A stretch of 64,000 bases of DNA from Pseudomonas reinekei. GTDB taxonomy: Bacteria > Pseudomonadota > Gammaproteobacteria > Pseudomonadales > Pseudomonadaceae. Location: the NCBI RefSeq assembly GCF_001945365.1, contig NZ_MSTQ01000003.1, positions 310,001 through 374,000 of the forward strand, given 5' to 3'. Below the pieces are notes generated by a model that searched no databases, was not told the origin of the DNA, and saw nothing but the letters and a program-made list of their open reading frames with translations. Shown here in pieces: positions 19,382 through 27,868 of the stretch. Every line of letters starts with the position of its first letter. Positions within the stretch are counted from its first letter, which is position 1. A program made the position numbers and the translations under genes.

Positions 19382-19471
19382 TGTGGGAGCGAGCCTGCTC
19401 GCGAATGCGGCCTGACATCCACCAATGATGTCGGCTGATACACCGCTTTCGCGCGCAGGCTCGCTCCCACA
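19382..19471. repeat. REPIN in the algL-algI gap
   Basis: Arms GTGGGAGCGAGCCTGCTCGC and TTCGCGCGCAGGCTCGCTCC around a spacer of about 44 bases. One of three REPINs in intergenic gaps of the alginate operon, in addition to the one inside algK. Confidence 0.88.
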
Positions 19472-19503
19472 TGGATCAGTGTCAGGCAAGTGTTGAGTGT
19501 TTT

Positions 19504-19542
19504 TGCCCCCCGATTTTCGTGGGGGGGTTTGGGGGGGCCGTC
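19504..19542. other. C6/G7/G7 hairpin tract before algI
   Basis: Six C (19506-19511), then GATTTTCGT, seven G (19521-19527), TTT and seven G again (19531-19537). The C run can pair with either G run, giving two alternative strong hairpins 40-60 bases upstream of the algI start. No T run follows on the plus strand, so it is not a standard terminator. Runs of this length are prone to slippage. Confidence 0.6.
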
Positions 19543-19579
19543 GGCCCTTGACTGTTGGTTCAAACAAGGAGAGATCGGG

Positions 19580-21145
19580 ATGGTATTTTCGTCCAACGTG
19601 TTCCTGTTTTTGTTCTTGCCGATCTTTCTCGGCTTGTACTACTTGAGCGGGCAACGCTACCGCAATTTACTGCTGCTGATTGCCAGCTACGTGTTCTACG
19701 CCTGGTGGCGAGTGGACTTTCTGGCCCTGTTCGCAGCGGTCACCCTGTGGAACTACTGGATCGGCCTGAAAGTCGGTGCCGCGGGTGTCAGGACCAAACC
19801 GGCGCAGCGCTGGCTGCTGCTGGGTGTGGCCGTCGACTTGTGCATCCTCGGCTACTTCAAGTACGCCAACTTCGGCGTCGACAGCATCAACGCGATGATG
19901 ACGTCGGTGGGCCTGGAGCCCTTCATCCTGACCCACGTGCTGTTGCCGATCGGTATCTCGTTCTACATTTTCGAGTCCATCAGCTACATCATCGACGTCT
20001 ACCGTGGCGATACCCCGGCGACCCGCAACCTGATCGACTTCGCGGCGTTCGTGGCGATCTTCCCGCACCTGATTGCCGGTCCGGTGTTGCGTTTCCGCGA
20101 CCTGGCCGACCAGTTCAACAACCGCACCCACACCCTCGACAAGTTCTCCGAGGGCTGCACGCGGTTCATGCAGGGTTTCATCAAGAAAGTCTTCATCGCT
20201 GACACCCTCGCGGTGGTCGCCGACCATTGCTTCGCCCTGCAAAACCCGACCACGGGCGATGCCTGGCTGGGTGCGCTGGCTTACACCGCGCAGTTGTACT
20301 TCGACTTCTCCGGCTACAGCGACATGGCCATCGGCCTGGGCTTGATGATGGGTTTCCGCTTCATGGAAAACTTCAAGCAGCCGTACATCAGCCAGTCGAT
20401 CACCGAGTTCTGGCGCCGCTGGCACATCAGCCTGTCGACCTGGTTGCGTGACTATCTGTACATCACCCTCGGCGGTAACCGTAAAGGCACGCTGACCACC
20501 TATCGCAACCTGTTCCTGACCATGCTGCTCGGGGGGCTGTGGCACGGTGCGAACATCACCTACATCGTCTGGGGCGCCTGGCACGGCATGTGGCTGGCGA
20601 TTGAAAAGGCCATCGGCCTGAATACCGCGCCGCGCAGTTTCAACGTGCTGCGTTGGGCCTTCACCTTCCTGCTGGTGGTGATGGGCTGGGTGATCTTCCG
20701 CGCAGAAAACCTGCACGTCGCCGGACGCATGTACGGCGCGATGTTCAGCTTCGGCGAATGGTCGCTGTCGGAGCTCAACCAGGCCAACCTCACCGGCCTG
20801 CAGATCGCAACGCTGGTGGTGGCCTACGTGACCCTGGCGTTCTTCGGCCTGCGCGACTTCTACAGCAACCGGCCGCCGGCCAAGGCCAAACCTGCGGCGA
20901 ACGTCGACAGCGATGGCCCTGCTGCCAGTGAACCAGGCCTGATCAAAGCCGCGCCTGGGGATAACCCGACGCGCATCCATCAGCCTGGCTACACCGTCGG
21001 CGTCGATGCCCAGGTGCAACCGGCCTACTGGACTGCTGACTGGTCCCGTTACGCCATGCGTGCGCTGGTGCTGCTGCTGTTCATCGCCTCGATTCTCAAA
21101 CTCTCGGCGCAAAGCTTCTCGCCGTTCCTTTACTTCCAGTTCTGA
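19580..21145 (+). CDS. algI: Alginate acetylation membrane protein AlgI (MBOAT)
   Basis: A polytopic inner-membrane O-acyltransferase of 521 residues, supplying acetyl groups across the membrane to AlgJ/AlgX. MBOAT features are FWRRWHISLSTWLRDYLYI and GGLWHGANITYIVWGAWHG, the latter with the catalytic histidine. Many hydrophobic helices span the protein. The start is the ATG of MVFSSNVFLFLFLP, with AAGGAG 8 bases upstream; the frame is open further upstream across the G-tract region but that part is not protein-like. The C-terminal 100 residues carry a low-complexity loop before a last helix. Confidence 0.96.
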   Translation: MVFSSNVFLFLFLPIFLGLYYLSGQRYRNLLLLIASYVFYAWWRVDFLALFAAVTLWNYWIGLKVGAAGVRTKPAQRWLLLGVAVDLCILGYFKYANFGVDSINAMMTSVGLEPFILTHVLLPIGISFYIFESISYIIDVYRGDTPATRNLIDFAAFVAIFPHLIAGPVLRFRDLADQFNNRTHTLDKFSEGCTRFMQGFIKKVFIADTLAVVADHCFALQNPTTGDAWLGALAYTAQLYFDFSGYSDMAIGLGLMMGFRFMENFKQPYISQSITEFWRRWHISLSTWLRDYLYITLGGNRKGTLTTYRNLFLTMLLGGLWHGANITYIVWGAWHGMWLAIEKAIGLNTAPRSFNVLRWAFTFLLVVMGWVIFRAENLHVAGRMYGAMFSFGEWSLSELNQANLTGLQIATLVVAYVTLAFFGLRDFYSNRPPAKAKPAANVDSDGPAASEPGLIKAAPGDNPTRIHQPGYTVGVDAQVQPAYWTADWSRYAMRALVLLLFIASILKLSAQSFSPFLYFQF

Positions 21146-21156
21146 GGGATCTGACC

Positions 21157-22332
21157 ATGACCCGCTCATTACGCATTTTCTACATCGCACTGTTCCTGGT
21201 GACGCTGCTTGCCCTCGGCCTGTGGTCGGTTCGCAGCTTCATGGGCTTCAGCACCAACGCCGATGCGACGGTGCTCAACGGCCGCTGGACCAAGGCTGTG
21301 GAAACTCACTACGACGAAGAGTTTCCGATCAAGCGCCTGGGCACCAACCTCTGGGCGGCGCTGGATTTCAAACTGTTCAACGAAGGTCGTCCGGGCGTTG
21401 TGCTCGGCCGCGACCAATGGTTGTACAGCGATGAAGAATTCCACCCGATCGTTAACGAAGAGCTGAACCTGCAGGGCAACTACGCGCTGGTCGAAGGCGT
21501 ACGCCAGACCCTCAAAGAGAAAGGCGTGAAACTGGTGATGGCCGTGGTGCCCGCCAAAGTGCGTCTGTATCCGGAGCATCTGGGAGAGGTGAAACCGGCC
21601 AGCATTCACGCCAACCTTTACCAGGACTTCCACAAGCGTCTGGCTGCCGATCGCATCCTCGCCCCTGACCTGCTCGGCCCGCTGCAACAGGCCAAGCAGA
21701 ACGGCCAGCAAGTGTTCCTGCGCACCGACACCCACTGGACGCCGCAAGGTGCCGAGATCGCCGCCAACCGTCTGGCCAAGACCATTGCCGACAAGTACCC
21801 GCTGAGCGGCGAGCCGCAGCGCTTCGTCACCGAACCTGCAGAGACCGTTACCCACAAGGGCGACCTGCGACTGTTCCTGCCACTGGACCCGCTGTTCGAA
21901 AACCTGATGCCCAAGCAGGAGCCGCTGCAGAAACGCACTACGGTTGCCGCTGAAGATCAGTCGGCCGGTGACGACGCCCTGTTCGCCAACACCGAAGTGC
22001 CGGTGGCCCTGATCGGCACCAGCTACAGCGCCAACCCCAACTGGAACTTCGTCGGTGCGCTCAAGCAAGCGCTGAACAGCGACGTGGTCAATTACGCCGA
22101 AGACGGCCACGGCCCGATTCTGCCGATGCTCAGCTACCTCAAAAGCGACGCTTTCAAGAACAGCCCGCCACAAGTGCTGATCTGGGAGTTTCCTGAACGA
22201 TATCTGCCTGTGAACAACGAAATCGGTGACGCCGACCCGCAGTGGGTCGCAGAGCTTAAACAAGCCGGCGCCCGCCAACAAAACGTAGCCGCAAACACTA
22301 AATCCGAGACGCCCGACCGGGCGCAAAACTGA
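21157..22332 (+). CDS. algJ: Alginate O-acetylation protein AlgJ
   Basis: A 391-residue periplasmic or membrane-anchored SGNH-like acetyltransferase related to AlgX. One N-terminal hydrophobic segment (about residues 7-24) anchors or exports it. Catalytic blocks are DTHW (LRTDTHWTPQG) and GTSYS (LIGTSYSANPNWNF). It receives acetyl from AlgI and is thought to pass it to AlgX. GAGGGA lies 7 bases before the ATG, 11 bases after algI. Confidence 0.95.
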   Translation: MTRSLRIFYIALFLVTLLALGLWSVRSFMGFSTNADATVLNGRWTKAVETHYDEEFPIKRLGTNLWAALDFKLFNEGRPGVVLGRDQWLYSDEEFHPIVNEELNLQGNYALVEGVRQTLKEKGVKLVMAVVPAKVRLYPEHLGEVKPASIHANLYQDFHKRLAADRILAPDLLGPLQQAKQNGQQVFLRTDTHWTPQGAEIAANRLAKTIADKYPLSGEPQRFVTEPAETVTHKGDLRLFLPLDPLFENLMPKQEPLQKRTTVAAEDQSAGDDALFANTEVPVALIGTSYSANPNWNFVGALKQALNSDVVNYAEDGHGPILPMLSYLKSDAFKNSPPQVLIWEFPERYLPVNNEIGDADPQWVAELKQAGARQQNVAANTKSETPDRAQN

Positions 22333-22349
22333 AAGAGAGAGGTACTACC

Positions 22350-23006
22350 ATGACTTTCACTACAACTCCTCGTCGTCTCGCCAAAACCTTTGCACTGGTT
22401 GCCGGCATGAGCGTGCTTTCCATGCAGGCCTTCGCCGGAGGCGATGCCGCCCTTTACGGCCCGACCGCACCGAAAGGCTCGTCCTTCGTGCGTATCTACA
22501 ACGCCAGCAACGCCGAAGTCAGCGCCACCGTTGGCAGCACCAACCTGAGCGACGTCGCACCACTGTCCAGCAGTGACTTCAGCTTCATGCCGGGCGGCGA
22601 CTACAGCGCCAAGGTCGGCAGCCAGACCTTGCCGGTGAAACTGGCCGGCGATCACTATTACACCCTGGTCAACAACGCCAGCGGCGCGCCGCAACTGATC
22701 GAAGAGCCACCGTTCAAGAACAAGCAGAAATCCCTGGTGCGCGTGCAGAACCTCAGCGACAAGCCGCTGACCCTGAAAACCGCCGATGGCAAGACCGATG
22801 TAGTGCCGAACGTTGCGCCCAAAGGTCGTGGCGAACGTGAAATCAACCCGGTCAAAGTCAGCCTGGCGCTATACGATGGCACAACGAAAGTCGGCGACGT
22901 GAAACCCGTCGCCCTGGAACGCGGTGAAGCGGCCGTGCTGTACGTCACCGGCACCGGCAGCAGCCTGTCGCCAGTCTGGGTAAAACGCCCGGTATCGACG
23001 CGCTAA
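22350..23006 (+). CDS. algF: Alginate O-acetylation protein AlgF
   Basis: A 218-residue periplasmic protein with a signal peptide (cleavage near AFA-GGDAA, about residue 29), followed by two beta-rich segments. It is required for alginate acetylation with AlgI and AlgJ, but no catalytic residues are known, so it is best seen as an accessory or adaptor. Its position between algJ and algA is the conserved one. Confidence 0.94.
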   Translation: MTFTTTPRRLAKTFALVAGMSVLSMQAFAGGDAALYGPTAPKGSSFVRIYNASNAEVSATVGSTNLSDVAPLSSSDFSFMPGGDYSAKVGSQTLPVKLAGDHYYTLVNNASGAPQLIEEPPFKNKQKSLVRVQNLSDKPLTLKTADGKTDVVPNVAPKGRGEREINPVKVSLALYDGTTKVGDVKPVALERGEAAVLYVTGTGSSLSPVWVKRPVSTR

Positions 23007-23033
23007 TTAATTTCCCGAACTGCCTCGGCTCTC

Positions 23034-23119
23034 TGTGGGAGCCGGCCTGCCGGCGATGCAGGCCACTCGGTTTTACGCTGTACCGAGGTGATGCTATCGC
23101 TGGCAGGCTAGCTCCCACA
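23034..23119. repeat. REPIN in the algF-algA gap
   Basis: Arms TGTGGGAGCCGGCCTGCCGGCGAT and ATCGCTGGCAGGCTAGCTCC face each other. The CCGGCCTGCCGG core differs from the CGAGCCTGCTCG core of most neighbours, so several REP subtypes coexist within the operon. Confidence 0.83.
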
Positions 23120-23154
23120 AAGGCCTAACCAAACGATTTGCAAGGAGTAACAAC

Positions 23155-24606
23155 ATGATTCCGGTGATTTTGTCAGGTGGTAGTGGCTCACGTCTTTGGC
23201 CGCTTTCCCGTAAGCAGTTCCCTAAACAGTTCCTGGCCCTGACCGGCGAACACACGCTGTTCCAGCAAACCCTGGAACGCCTGGTGTTCGAAGGCATGGA
23301 CGCGCCGATCGTGGTCTGCAACAAAGACCACCGCTTCATCGTCAACGAGCAACTGACCGCCCGCAATCTTGAAACCCAGCGCATCCTGATGGAACCGTTC
23401 GGCCGCAACACCGCGCCGGCCGTGGCCCTGACCGCGATGATGCTGATCAATGAAGGCCGTGACGAACTGATGCTGGTGCTGCCGGCCGACCACGTACTGG
23501 ACGACCAGAAAGCCCTGCAACGCGCCCTGGCCCTGGCCACCGTGGCAGCGGAAAACGGCGAAATGGTGCTGTTCGGCGTACCGGCCACCAAACCGGAAAC
23601 CGGCTACGGCTACATCAAGTCGACCAATGATTCGCTGCTGCCTGAAGGCGTCAGCCGGGTTTCGCACTTCGTCGAAAAACCCGACGTGAAACGCGCCACC
23701 GAGTTCGTCCAGTCCGGCGGTTATTTCTGGAACAGCGGCATGTTCCTGTTCCGCGCCAGCCGCTTCCTCGAAGAGCTGAAAAAGCACGATCCGGACATCT
23801 ACGACACCTGCCTGCTGACCCTTGAGCGCAGCGCCCAGGACGCCGACAGTGTGACCGTCGACGAGGCGACCTTCGCCTGCTGCCCGGACAATTCCATCGA
23901 CTACTCGGTGATGGAAAAAACCCAGCGCGCCTGTGTCGTTCCGCTGACCGCCGGCTGGAGCGATGTCGGTTGCTGGTCGTCGCTGTGGGAGGTGAATGAA
24001 AAAGACGCCAACGGCAACGTCACCAAAGGCGATGTGGTCATCCAGGACAGCAAGAACTGCATGATCCACGGCAACGGCAAACTGGTGTCGGTGATCGGCC
24101 TGGAAAACATCGTCGTCGTCGAAACCAAGGACGCCATGATGATCGCCCACAAGGACAAGGTCCAAGGCGTGAAGCAGATGGTCAACACCCTCAACGAACA
24201 GGGCCGCACTGAAACCCAGAACCATTGCGAAGTCTATCGTCCGTGGGGCTCATACGACTCGGTGGACATGGGCGGTCGGTTCCAGGTCAAGCATATCTCG
24301 GTCAAACCAGGCGCCTGCCTGTCGCTGCAGATGCACCACCACCGTGCCGAGCACTGGATCGTGGTCAGCGGCACCGCGGAAGTGACTTGCGATGAAAACG
24401 TGTTCCTGCTGACCGAAAACCAGTCGACCTACATTCCGATTGCCTCGGTCCACCGCCTGCGCAACCCGGGCAAGATTCCACTGGAGATCATCGAAGTGCA
24501 ATCGGGCAGCTATCTGGGTGAAGACGACATCGAGCGTTTTGAAGATATCTACGGTCGCTCGACCCCGGTTGAGCGCGGTGTTTCGGTGAAAACCATCGCG
24601 CAATAA
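23155..24606 (+). CDS. algA: Mannose-6-phosphate isomerase / GDP-mannose pyrophosphorylase AlgA
   Basis: A bifunctional type II enzyme of 483 residues catalysing fructose-6-P to mannose-6-P and mannose-1-P to GDP-mannose. The N-terminal nucleotidyltransferase domain opens with the signature GGSGSRLWPLSRKQFPKQF and contains FVEKP and NSGMFLF. The C-terminal cupin isomerase domain (from about residue 355) has the metal-binding QMHHHRAEHWIVVSG. GGAGTAACAAC precedes the ATG. Last gene of the operon, supplying GDP-mannose to AlgD. Confidence 0.97.
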   Translation: MIPVILSGGSGSRLWPLSRKQFPKQFLALTGEHTLFQQTLERLVFEGMDAPIVVCNKDHRFIVNEQLTARNLETQRILMEPFGRNTAPAVALTAMMLINEGRDELMLVLPADHVLDDQKALQRALALATVAAENGEMVLFGVPATKPETGYGYIKSTNDSLLPEGVSRVSHFVEKPDVKRATEFVQSGGYFWNSGMFLFRASRFLEELKKHDPDIYDTCLLTLERSAQDADSVTVDEATFACCPDNSIDYSVMEKTQRACVVPLTAGWSDVGCWSSLWEVNEKDANGNVTKGDVVIQDSKNCMIHGNGKLVSVIGLENIVVVETKDAMMIAHKDKVQGVKQMVNTLNEQGRTETQNHCEVYRPWGSYDSVDMGGRFQVKHISVKPGACLSLQMHHHRAEHWIVVSGTAEVTCDENVFLLTENQSTYIPIASVHRLRNPGKIPLEIIEVQSGSYLGEDDIERFEDIYGRSTPVERGVSVKTIAQ

Positions 24607-24621
24607 GCATCCGTTACCTTA

Positions 24622-24680
24622 AGTCCCCGCTCCGTTCGCTGCGTTCCCTATCCGCAGCGGGTTGACCGGGGGCTTTTTTT
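24622..24680 (+). terminator. Terminator of the alginate operon
   Basis: Outer stem AGTCCCCG pairs with CGGGGGCT and is followed by a run of seven T. Inside, CGCTGCG and CGCAGCG form a second stem. It begins about 15 bases after the algA stop. Confidence 0.85.
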
Positions 24681-24710
24681 GCCCGGATTTTGTGTTGCCT
24701 CGGCCGGCCT

Positions 24711-24799
24711 CATCGCGGGCAAGCTCCCACAGGGTCTTGGGTGGGTCATGAATTGGGCGGTCAACTCCGCGCCACTGTGGGAGCGAGCCTGCTCGCGAA
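24711..24799. repeat. REPIN
   Basis: A degenerate left arm (CATCGCGGGCAAGCTCCCACA) and a complete right arm (TGTGGGAGCGAGCCTGCTCGC) separated by 44 bases, between the alginate terminator and the next gene. Confidence 0.75.
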
Positions 24800-24891
24800 G
24801 AGGCCGGCACATCCAACGTAAACATCTCGCCCATCGCCACCTCCCCTACGCTTAGGTAGGATGCTCTTCTCTGCTTGCAAGGTTTCGCGTC

Positions 24892-25356
24892 ATGTTCATC
24901 GGCATCCTGCTGGTCATTACCTGGCTGATCCTGCTCCTGCGTTATCCGGCCAAGGCCTTGCCCGTGTCCATGGCCGCCGCCCTGGGGCTGGGCATCGTCG
25001 CCACCTGGGTCATCTGGATGGACCACCGCGAACTCAAGCAGCTGCAACGTCTGGAGCTGCGCATCAGCTATGCGCCGCAGCATTGCCCTGCCGATCGTCC
25101 GCTCCAATTGACCCTGAACAACGGCAACGACGTCCCCTTGACCGAACTGCGCTGGCGGGTCGCCGCCTATGCACCGGGCGACACGGTCAACCTGGCCGAC
25201 AATCAATACACCGCCCCGCGTTATCGCGGCCCCGGCGAATTGCAGGCCGGCGGCAACTGGGAAGATTGTTTGCCGCTGCCACCCCTTCGCCCCGGCTACC
25301 GCCCGGAAACCCTGGAGTTTCGCGCCGAGCGATTGCAGGGTAGTTTCTCCGACTGA
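24892..25356 (+). CDS. Small membrane-anchored protein of unknown function
   Basis: A 154-residue protein. Two hydrophobic segments fill the N-terminus (about residues 2-18 and 24-44). The rest, about 105 residues, looks like a small beta-sandwich exposed to the periplasm, with no motif I recognise beyond two cysteines (C63 and C126 by approximate count). Similar proteins are common in Pseudomonas as uncharacterised or loosely labelled transporters; I see nothing transporter-like. A weak AAGG lies 9 bases upstream of the ATG. It may be co-transcribed with the SDR gene 32 bases downstream. Confidence 0.75.
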   Translation: MFIGILLVITWLILLLRYPAKALPVSMAAALGLGIVATWVIWMDHRELKQLQRLELRISYAPQHCPADRPLQLTLNNGNDVPLTELRWRVAAYAPGDTVNLADNQYTAPRYRGPGELQAGGNWEDCLPLPPLRPGYRPETLEFRAERLQGSFSD

Positions 25357-25388
25357 GCCCTCCCCCTTTTTTGCACAAGGACCGCGCC

Positions 25389-26213
25389 ATGCCCGTTGCG
25401 TTGATTACCGGATGTTCAAGCGGCATCGGCCGCGCCCTGGCTGATGTATTCAAAGCCGCCGGCTACACAGTCTGGGCCAGCGCCCGCAAGCCCGAAGACG
25501 TGGCAACCCTGACCGCCGCCGGTTTCACCGCCGTGCAACTGGACGTCAACGATGGCCAGGCGCTTGAGCAGTTGAGCGAGCGCATCAACCAGCAACATGG
25601 CGGCCTCGACGTGCTGATCAACAACGCGGGTTACGGTGCCATGGGCCCTCTGCTCGATGGCGGCGTACCGGCCATGCAGCGCCAGTTCGAAACCAACGTG
25701 TTCGCCATCGTTGGTGTCACGCGCGCAATGTTTCCCGTGCTACGCCGGACCAAAGGGCTGGTGGTGAACATCGGCAGTGTGTCCGGCGTTTTGGTCACGC
25801 CGTTCGCCGGTGCCTACTGCGCGTCCAAGGCCGCCGTGCATGCCTTGAGCGATGCCCTGCGCATGGAACTGGCGCCGTTCTGTGTGCGGGTGATGGAAGT
25901 CCAGCCGGGGGCCATCGCCTCCAGTTTCGCCAAGAATGCCGGCCACGAAGCCGAGCAACTGATCAGCGAACAATCGCCGTGGTTCCCGCTGCGCGAAGGC
26001 ATTCGCGCCAGGGCCAAAGCCTCTCAGGACAACCCGACCCCGGCCAGCGAGTTTGCCGCCGGCTTGCTCAAGGCTGCGCAGCAGAGCAAGCCACCGCGCC
26101 TGATTCGCCTGGGCAATGGCAGCCGGGCGTTGCCGTTGCTGGCGGGGCTATTGCCCAAGGGCTTGCTTGAATCAGGGCTGATGAAGCGGTTCGGGTTGCG
26201 TGGGCAACTCTGA
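25389..26213 (+). CDS. SDR-family oxidoreductase
   Basis: A 274-residue classical short-chain dehydrogenase/reductase. The cofactor motif is TGCSSGIG (residues 7-14), followed by NNAGYG, the catalytic Ser in NIGSVSG, and YCASK with catalytic Tyr and Lys (YxxxK). The start is placed at the ATG of MPVALITG, with AAGGA 7 bases upstream; an in-frame ATG six codons earlier has no such site. The substrate cannot be deduced. The C-terminal 60 residues, beyond the core fold, are typical of the steroid/retinol-like SDR group. Confidence 0.9.
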   Translation: MPVALITGCSSGIGRALADVFKAAGYTVWASARKPEDVATLTAAGFTAVQLDVNDGQALEQLSERINQQHGGLDVLINNAGYGAMGPLLDGGVPAMQRQFETNVFAIVGVTRAMFPVLRRTKGLVVNIGSVSGVLVTPFAGAYCASKAAVHALSDALRMELAPFCVRVMEVQPGAIASSFAKNAGHEAEQLISEQSPWFPLREGIRARAKASQDNPTPASEFAAGLLKAAQQSKPPRLIRLGNGSRALPLLAGLLPKGLLESGLMKRFGLRGQL

Positions 26214-26228
26214 GACCGAGTCGACACC

Positions 26229-26292
26229 ATCGCGAGCAGGCTCGCTCCCACATTGGAATGCTTTCCCCTGTGGGAGCGAGCCTGCTCGCGAT
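26229..26292. repeat. REPIN with a short spacer
   Basis: Near-perfect inverted arms ATCGCGAGCAGGCTCGCTCC and GGGAGCGAGCCTGCTCGCGAT, with a spacer of only 16 bases. The most compact REPIN of the window. Confidence 0.9.
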
Positions 26293-26329
26293 GACGCCAG
26301 AACAATCACCACAGAATTCAGGAACCAAC

Positions 26330-26728
26330 GTGACCGACTACACCGAATACTTCGACGAAGTGATCCAGGCCCACGTCGCCATCGAACAATGGCTGGCCGA
26401 AGCGCGCGACGCCGCCGAACTCGAGCAACTGCTGACGCGATTCTCGCCGCAGTTTTCCATGGTCTCGCCATTGGGCCGGGTGCTGGATTTTGCAGCCTTG
26501 AACGAGTTGTTCATGCTCGCGGGCGGCAAGAAGCTCGGCTTCCGCATCGAACTCAGCGAGCTGCAAGGCATTGCCTTGCACGAAGGCGGGGCAACCGTCA
26601 GTTATCGCGAGCAGCAAACCGATGCCACCGGCCTGCACTCCGATCGCCGCTCGACCGTGGTGTTCGAAAAACAGGCGGATGGCAAGGTGCTGTGGCGGCA
26701 TTTGCAAGAGACGTTTTGCCAAGGCTGA
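26330..26728 (+). CDS. Small protein of unknown function, SnoaL/DUF4440-like in outline
   Basis: A 132-residue cytoplasmic protein, starting at GTG 26330, which has AGGA 6 bases upstream. The frame is open further upstream only through the REPIN and a non-conserved stretch. The pattern of an N-terminal helix (FDEVIQAHVAIEQWLA), a central FSPQFSMV strand and later strands ending in a WRHLQE motif suggests the NTF2/SnoaL-like fold used by DUF4440 proteins. This is a fold guess from the sequence pattern only. Confidence 0.7.
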   Translation: MTDYTEYFDEVIQAHVAIEQWLAEARDAAELEQLLTRFSPQFSMVSPLGRVLDFAALNELFMLAGGKKLGFRIELSELQGIALHEGGATVSYREQQTDATGLHSDRRSTVVFEKQADGKVLWRHLQETFCQG

Positions 26729-26742
26729 CGCAATCGCTTTTT

Positions 26743-26774
26743 TTGTGGTGAGGGAGCAAGCGCCCTCGCCACAA
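26743..26774. repeat. Short palindrome between convergent genes
   Basis: TTGTGG-T-GAGGG pairs with CCCTCGCCACAA across a loop of about 8 bases. No T run follows on either strand, so I do not call it a terminator. It resembles the GTGGCGAGGGAGC short repeat seen between genes in fluorescent pseudomonads (from memory). Confidence 0.5.
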
Positions 26775-26793
26775 GATCGTTCCTGTCTCGGCG

Positions 26794-27657
26794 TTATTCG
26801 CCTGCCGCAGGACTCACCACCACCGTACATGTAATCCCCGCCGCCAACAGTACCCCCTCCGGCACTTCATCGATGTGAATCCGCACCGGCACCCGCTGCG
26901 CCAGACGCACCCAGTTGAAGGTCGGGTTCACGTCGGCGATCAGTTCTCGGCTTTGCGGGTTATCGCGGTCGTAGATGCCCCGTGAAATGCTTTCCACATG
27001 GCCCTTGAGCACTTCGCCGCTCATCAATTGCATGTCGGCCTTATCACCCACACGCACGTGGGGCAGTTTGGTTTCTTCGAAGAAGCCGTAGACCCAGAAC
27101 GAATTCATGTCGACCACGGCCATCTTCGCTTCGCCGATGCGTGCGTAGTCGCCACGATGCACATTGAGGTTGGTCACGTAACCGTCCACCGCTGCCCGGA
27201 CCTCGGTGCGTTTGAGGTTGAGTTCGGCGGCCTCCAGTTGCGCTTGCGCATGCTGGTAATCGGCCAGGGCGGAGTCGGCGAGATTGCTGGCGTCGTCGCG
27301 GTTCTCACGGGAGATCACCAGGTTGTCCATGTCGGCGCGACGATGGGCGTTGACCTTGCGCATCTCCCAAGTGGCTTTGCGGGACGCCACCAGCGATTGC
27401 GCCTGTTTGACCGCCAGCCGATAGTGTTCCGGGTCGATTTGCATCAACAGGTCGCCCTTTTTCACCAACTGATTGTCGCGCACCGGCACGTTCACCACTT
27501 CGCCGGTGACGTCGGCGGCGACGTTGATGATGTCGGCGCGCACCCGACCGTCGCGGGTCCATGGGGTTTCCATGTAATGCACCCACAGGGTCCGGCCGAT
27601 CCATATCGCAAGGGCCAGCACCAACAAGGTCGCGAGCAGGCTGAACAGCTTTTTCAT
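26794..27657 (-). CDS. HlyD-family periplasmic adaptor (AaeA-like)
   Basis: A 287-residue membrane-fusion protein. One N-terminal membrane segment (about residues 4-23) is followed by the biotinyl-lipoyl half-motif GEVVNVPVRDNQLVKKGDLLMQID, a helical hairpin of about 80 residues, and the second lipoyl half with the conserved G(Y/H)VTNLNVHRGDY. It bridges the FUSC permease and the outer-membrane factor encoded upstream. Last gene of the four-gene set; the same order is found in aromatic-acid efflux loci of the AaeAB type. Confidence 0.9.
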   Translation of the reverse strand: MKKLFSLLATLLVLALAIWIGRTLWVHYMETPWTRDGRVRADIINVAADVTGEVVNVPVRDNQLVKKGDLLMQIDPEHYRLAVKQAQSLVASRKATWEMRKVNAHRRADMDNLVISRENRDDASNLADSALADYQHAQAQLEAAELNLKRTEVRAAVDGYVTNLNVHRGDYARIGEAKMAVVDMNSFWVYGFFEETKLPHVRVGDKADMQLMSGEVLKGHVESISRGIYDRDNPQSRELIADVNPTFNWVRLAQRVPVRIHIDEVPEGVLLAAGITCTVVVSPAAGE

Positions 27658-27667
27658 CAGGGCAATC

Positions 27668-27868
27668 TCAGAGGTAGACAGTCAGCGCCAGGGCGCCGAA
27701 CAGACAGGTAAACAAACTCAGGCGCAGCAACGCCGGATGCCAGAAGAAGCGGTACAGGTCGAACCCGGAGAGGAAGCGGTCCAGCGCCCAGGCCACCACC
27801 GCTGCAATCAAAAACATCAGGGTCATGGTCGGCATGTACACGCCGTGGAAGGCGATTTCACGAGGCAT
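27668..27868 (-). CDS. DUF1656 small membrane protein (AaeX-like)
   Basis: A 66-residue protein with the DUF1656 signature MPREIAFHGVYMPTMT and two membrane segments (about residues 11-27 and 43-64). Such proteins almost always sit between a FUSC permease and an HlyD adaptor, as here. I start at the ATG with AGGA 7 bases upstream, not at an upstream ATG in the same frame. Its start overlaps the end of the FUSC gene by 11 bases. Function unknown; a pump accessory by context. Confidence 0.88.
   Translation of the reverse strand: MPREIAFHGVYMPTMTLMFLIAAVVAWALDRFLSGFDLYRFFWHPALLRLSLFTCLFGALALTVYL

Noticed and set aside
26743..26774. Terminator between the small protein and the HlyD adaptor
   Set aside because: The stem is good but no T run follows on either strand, so it is listed only as a palindrome.
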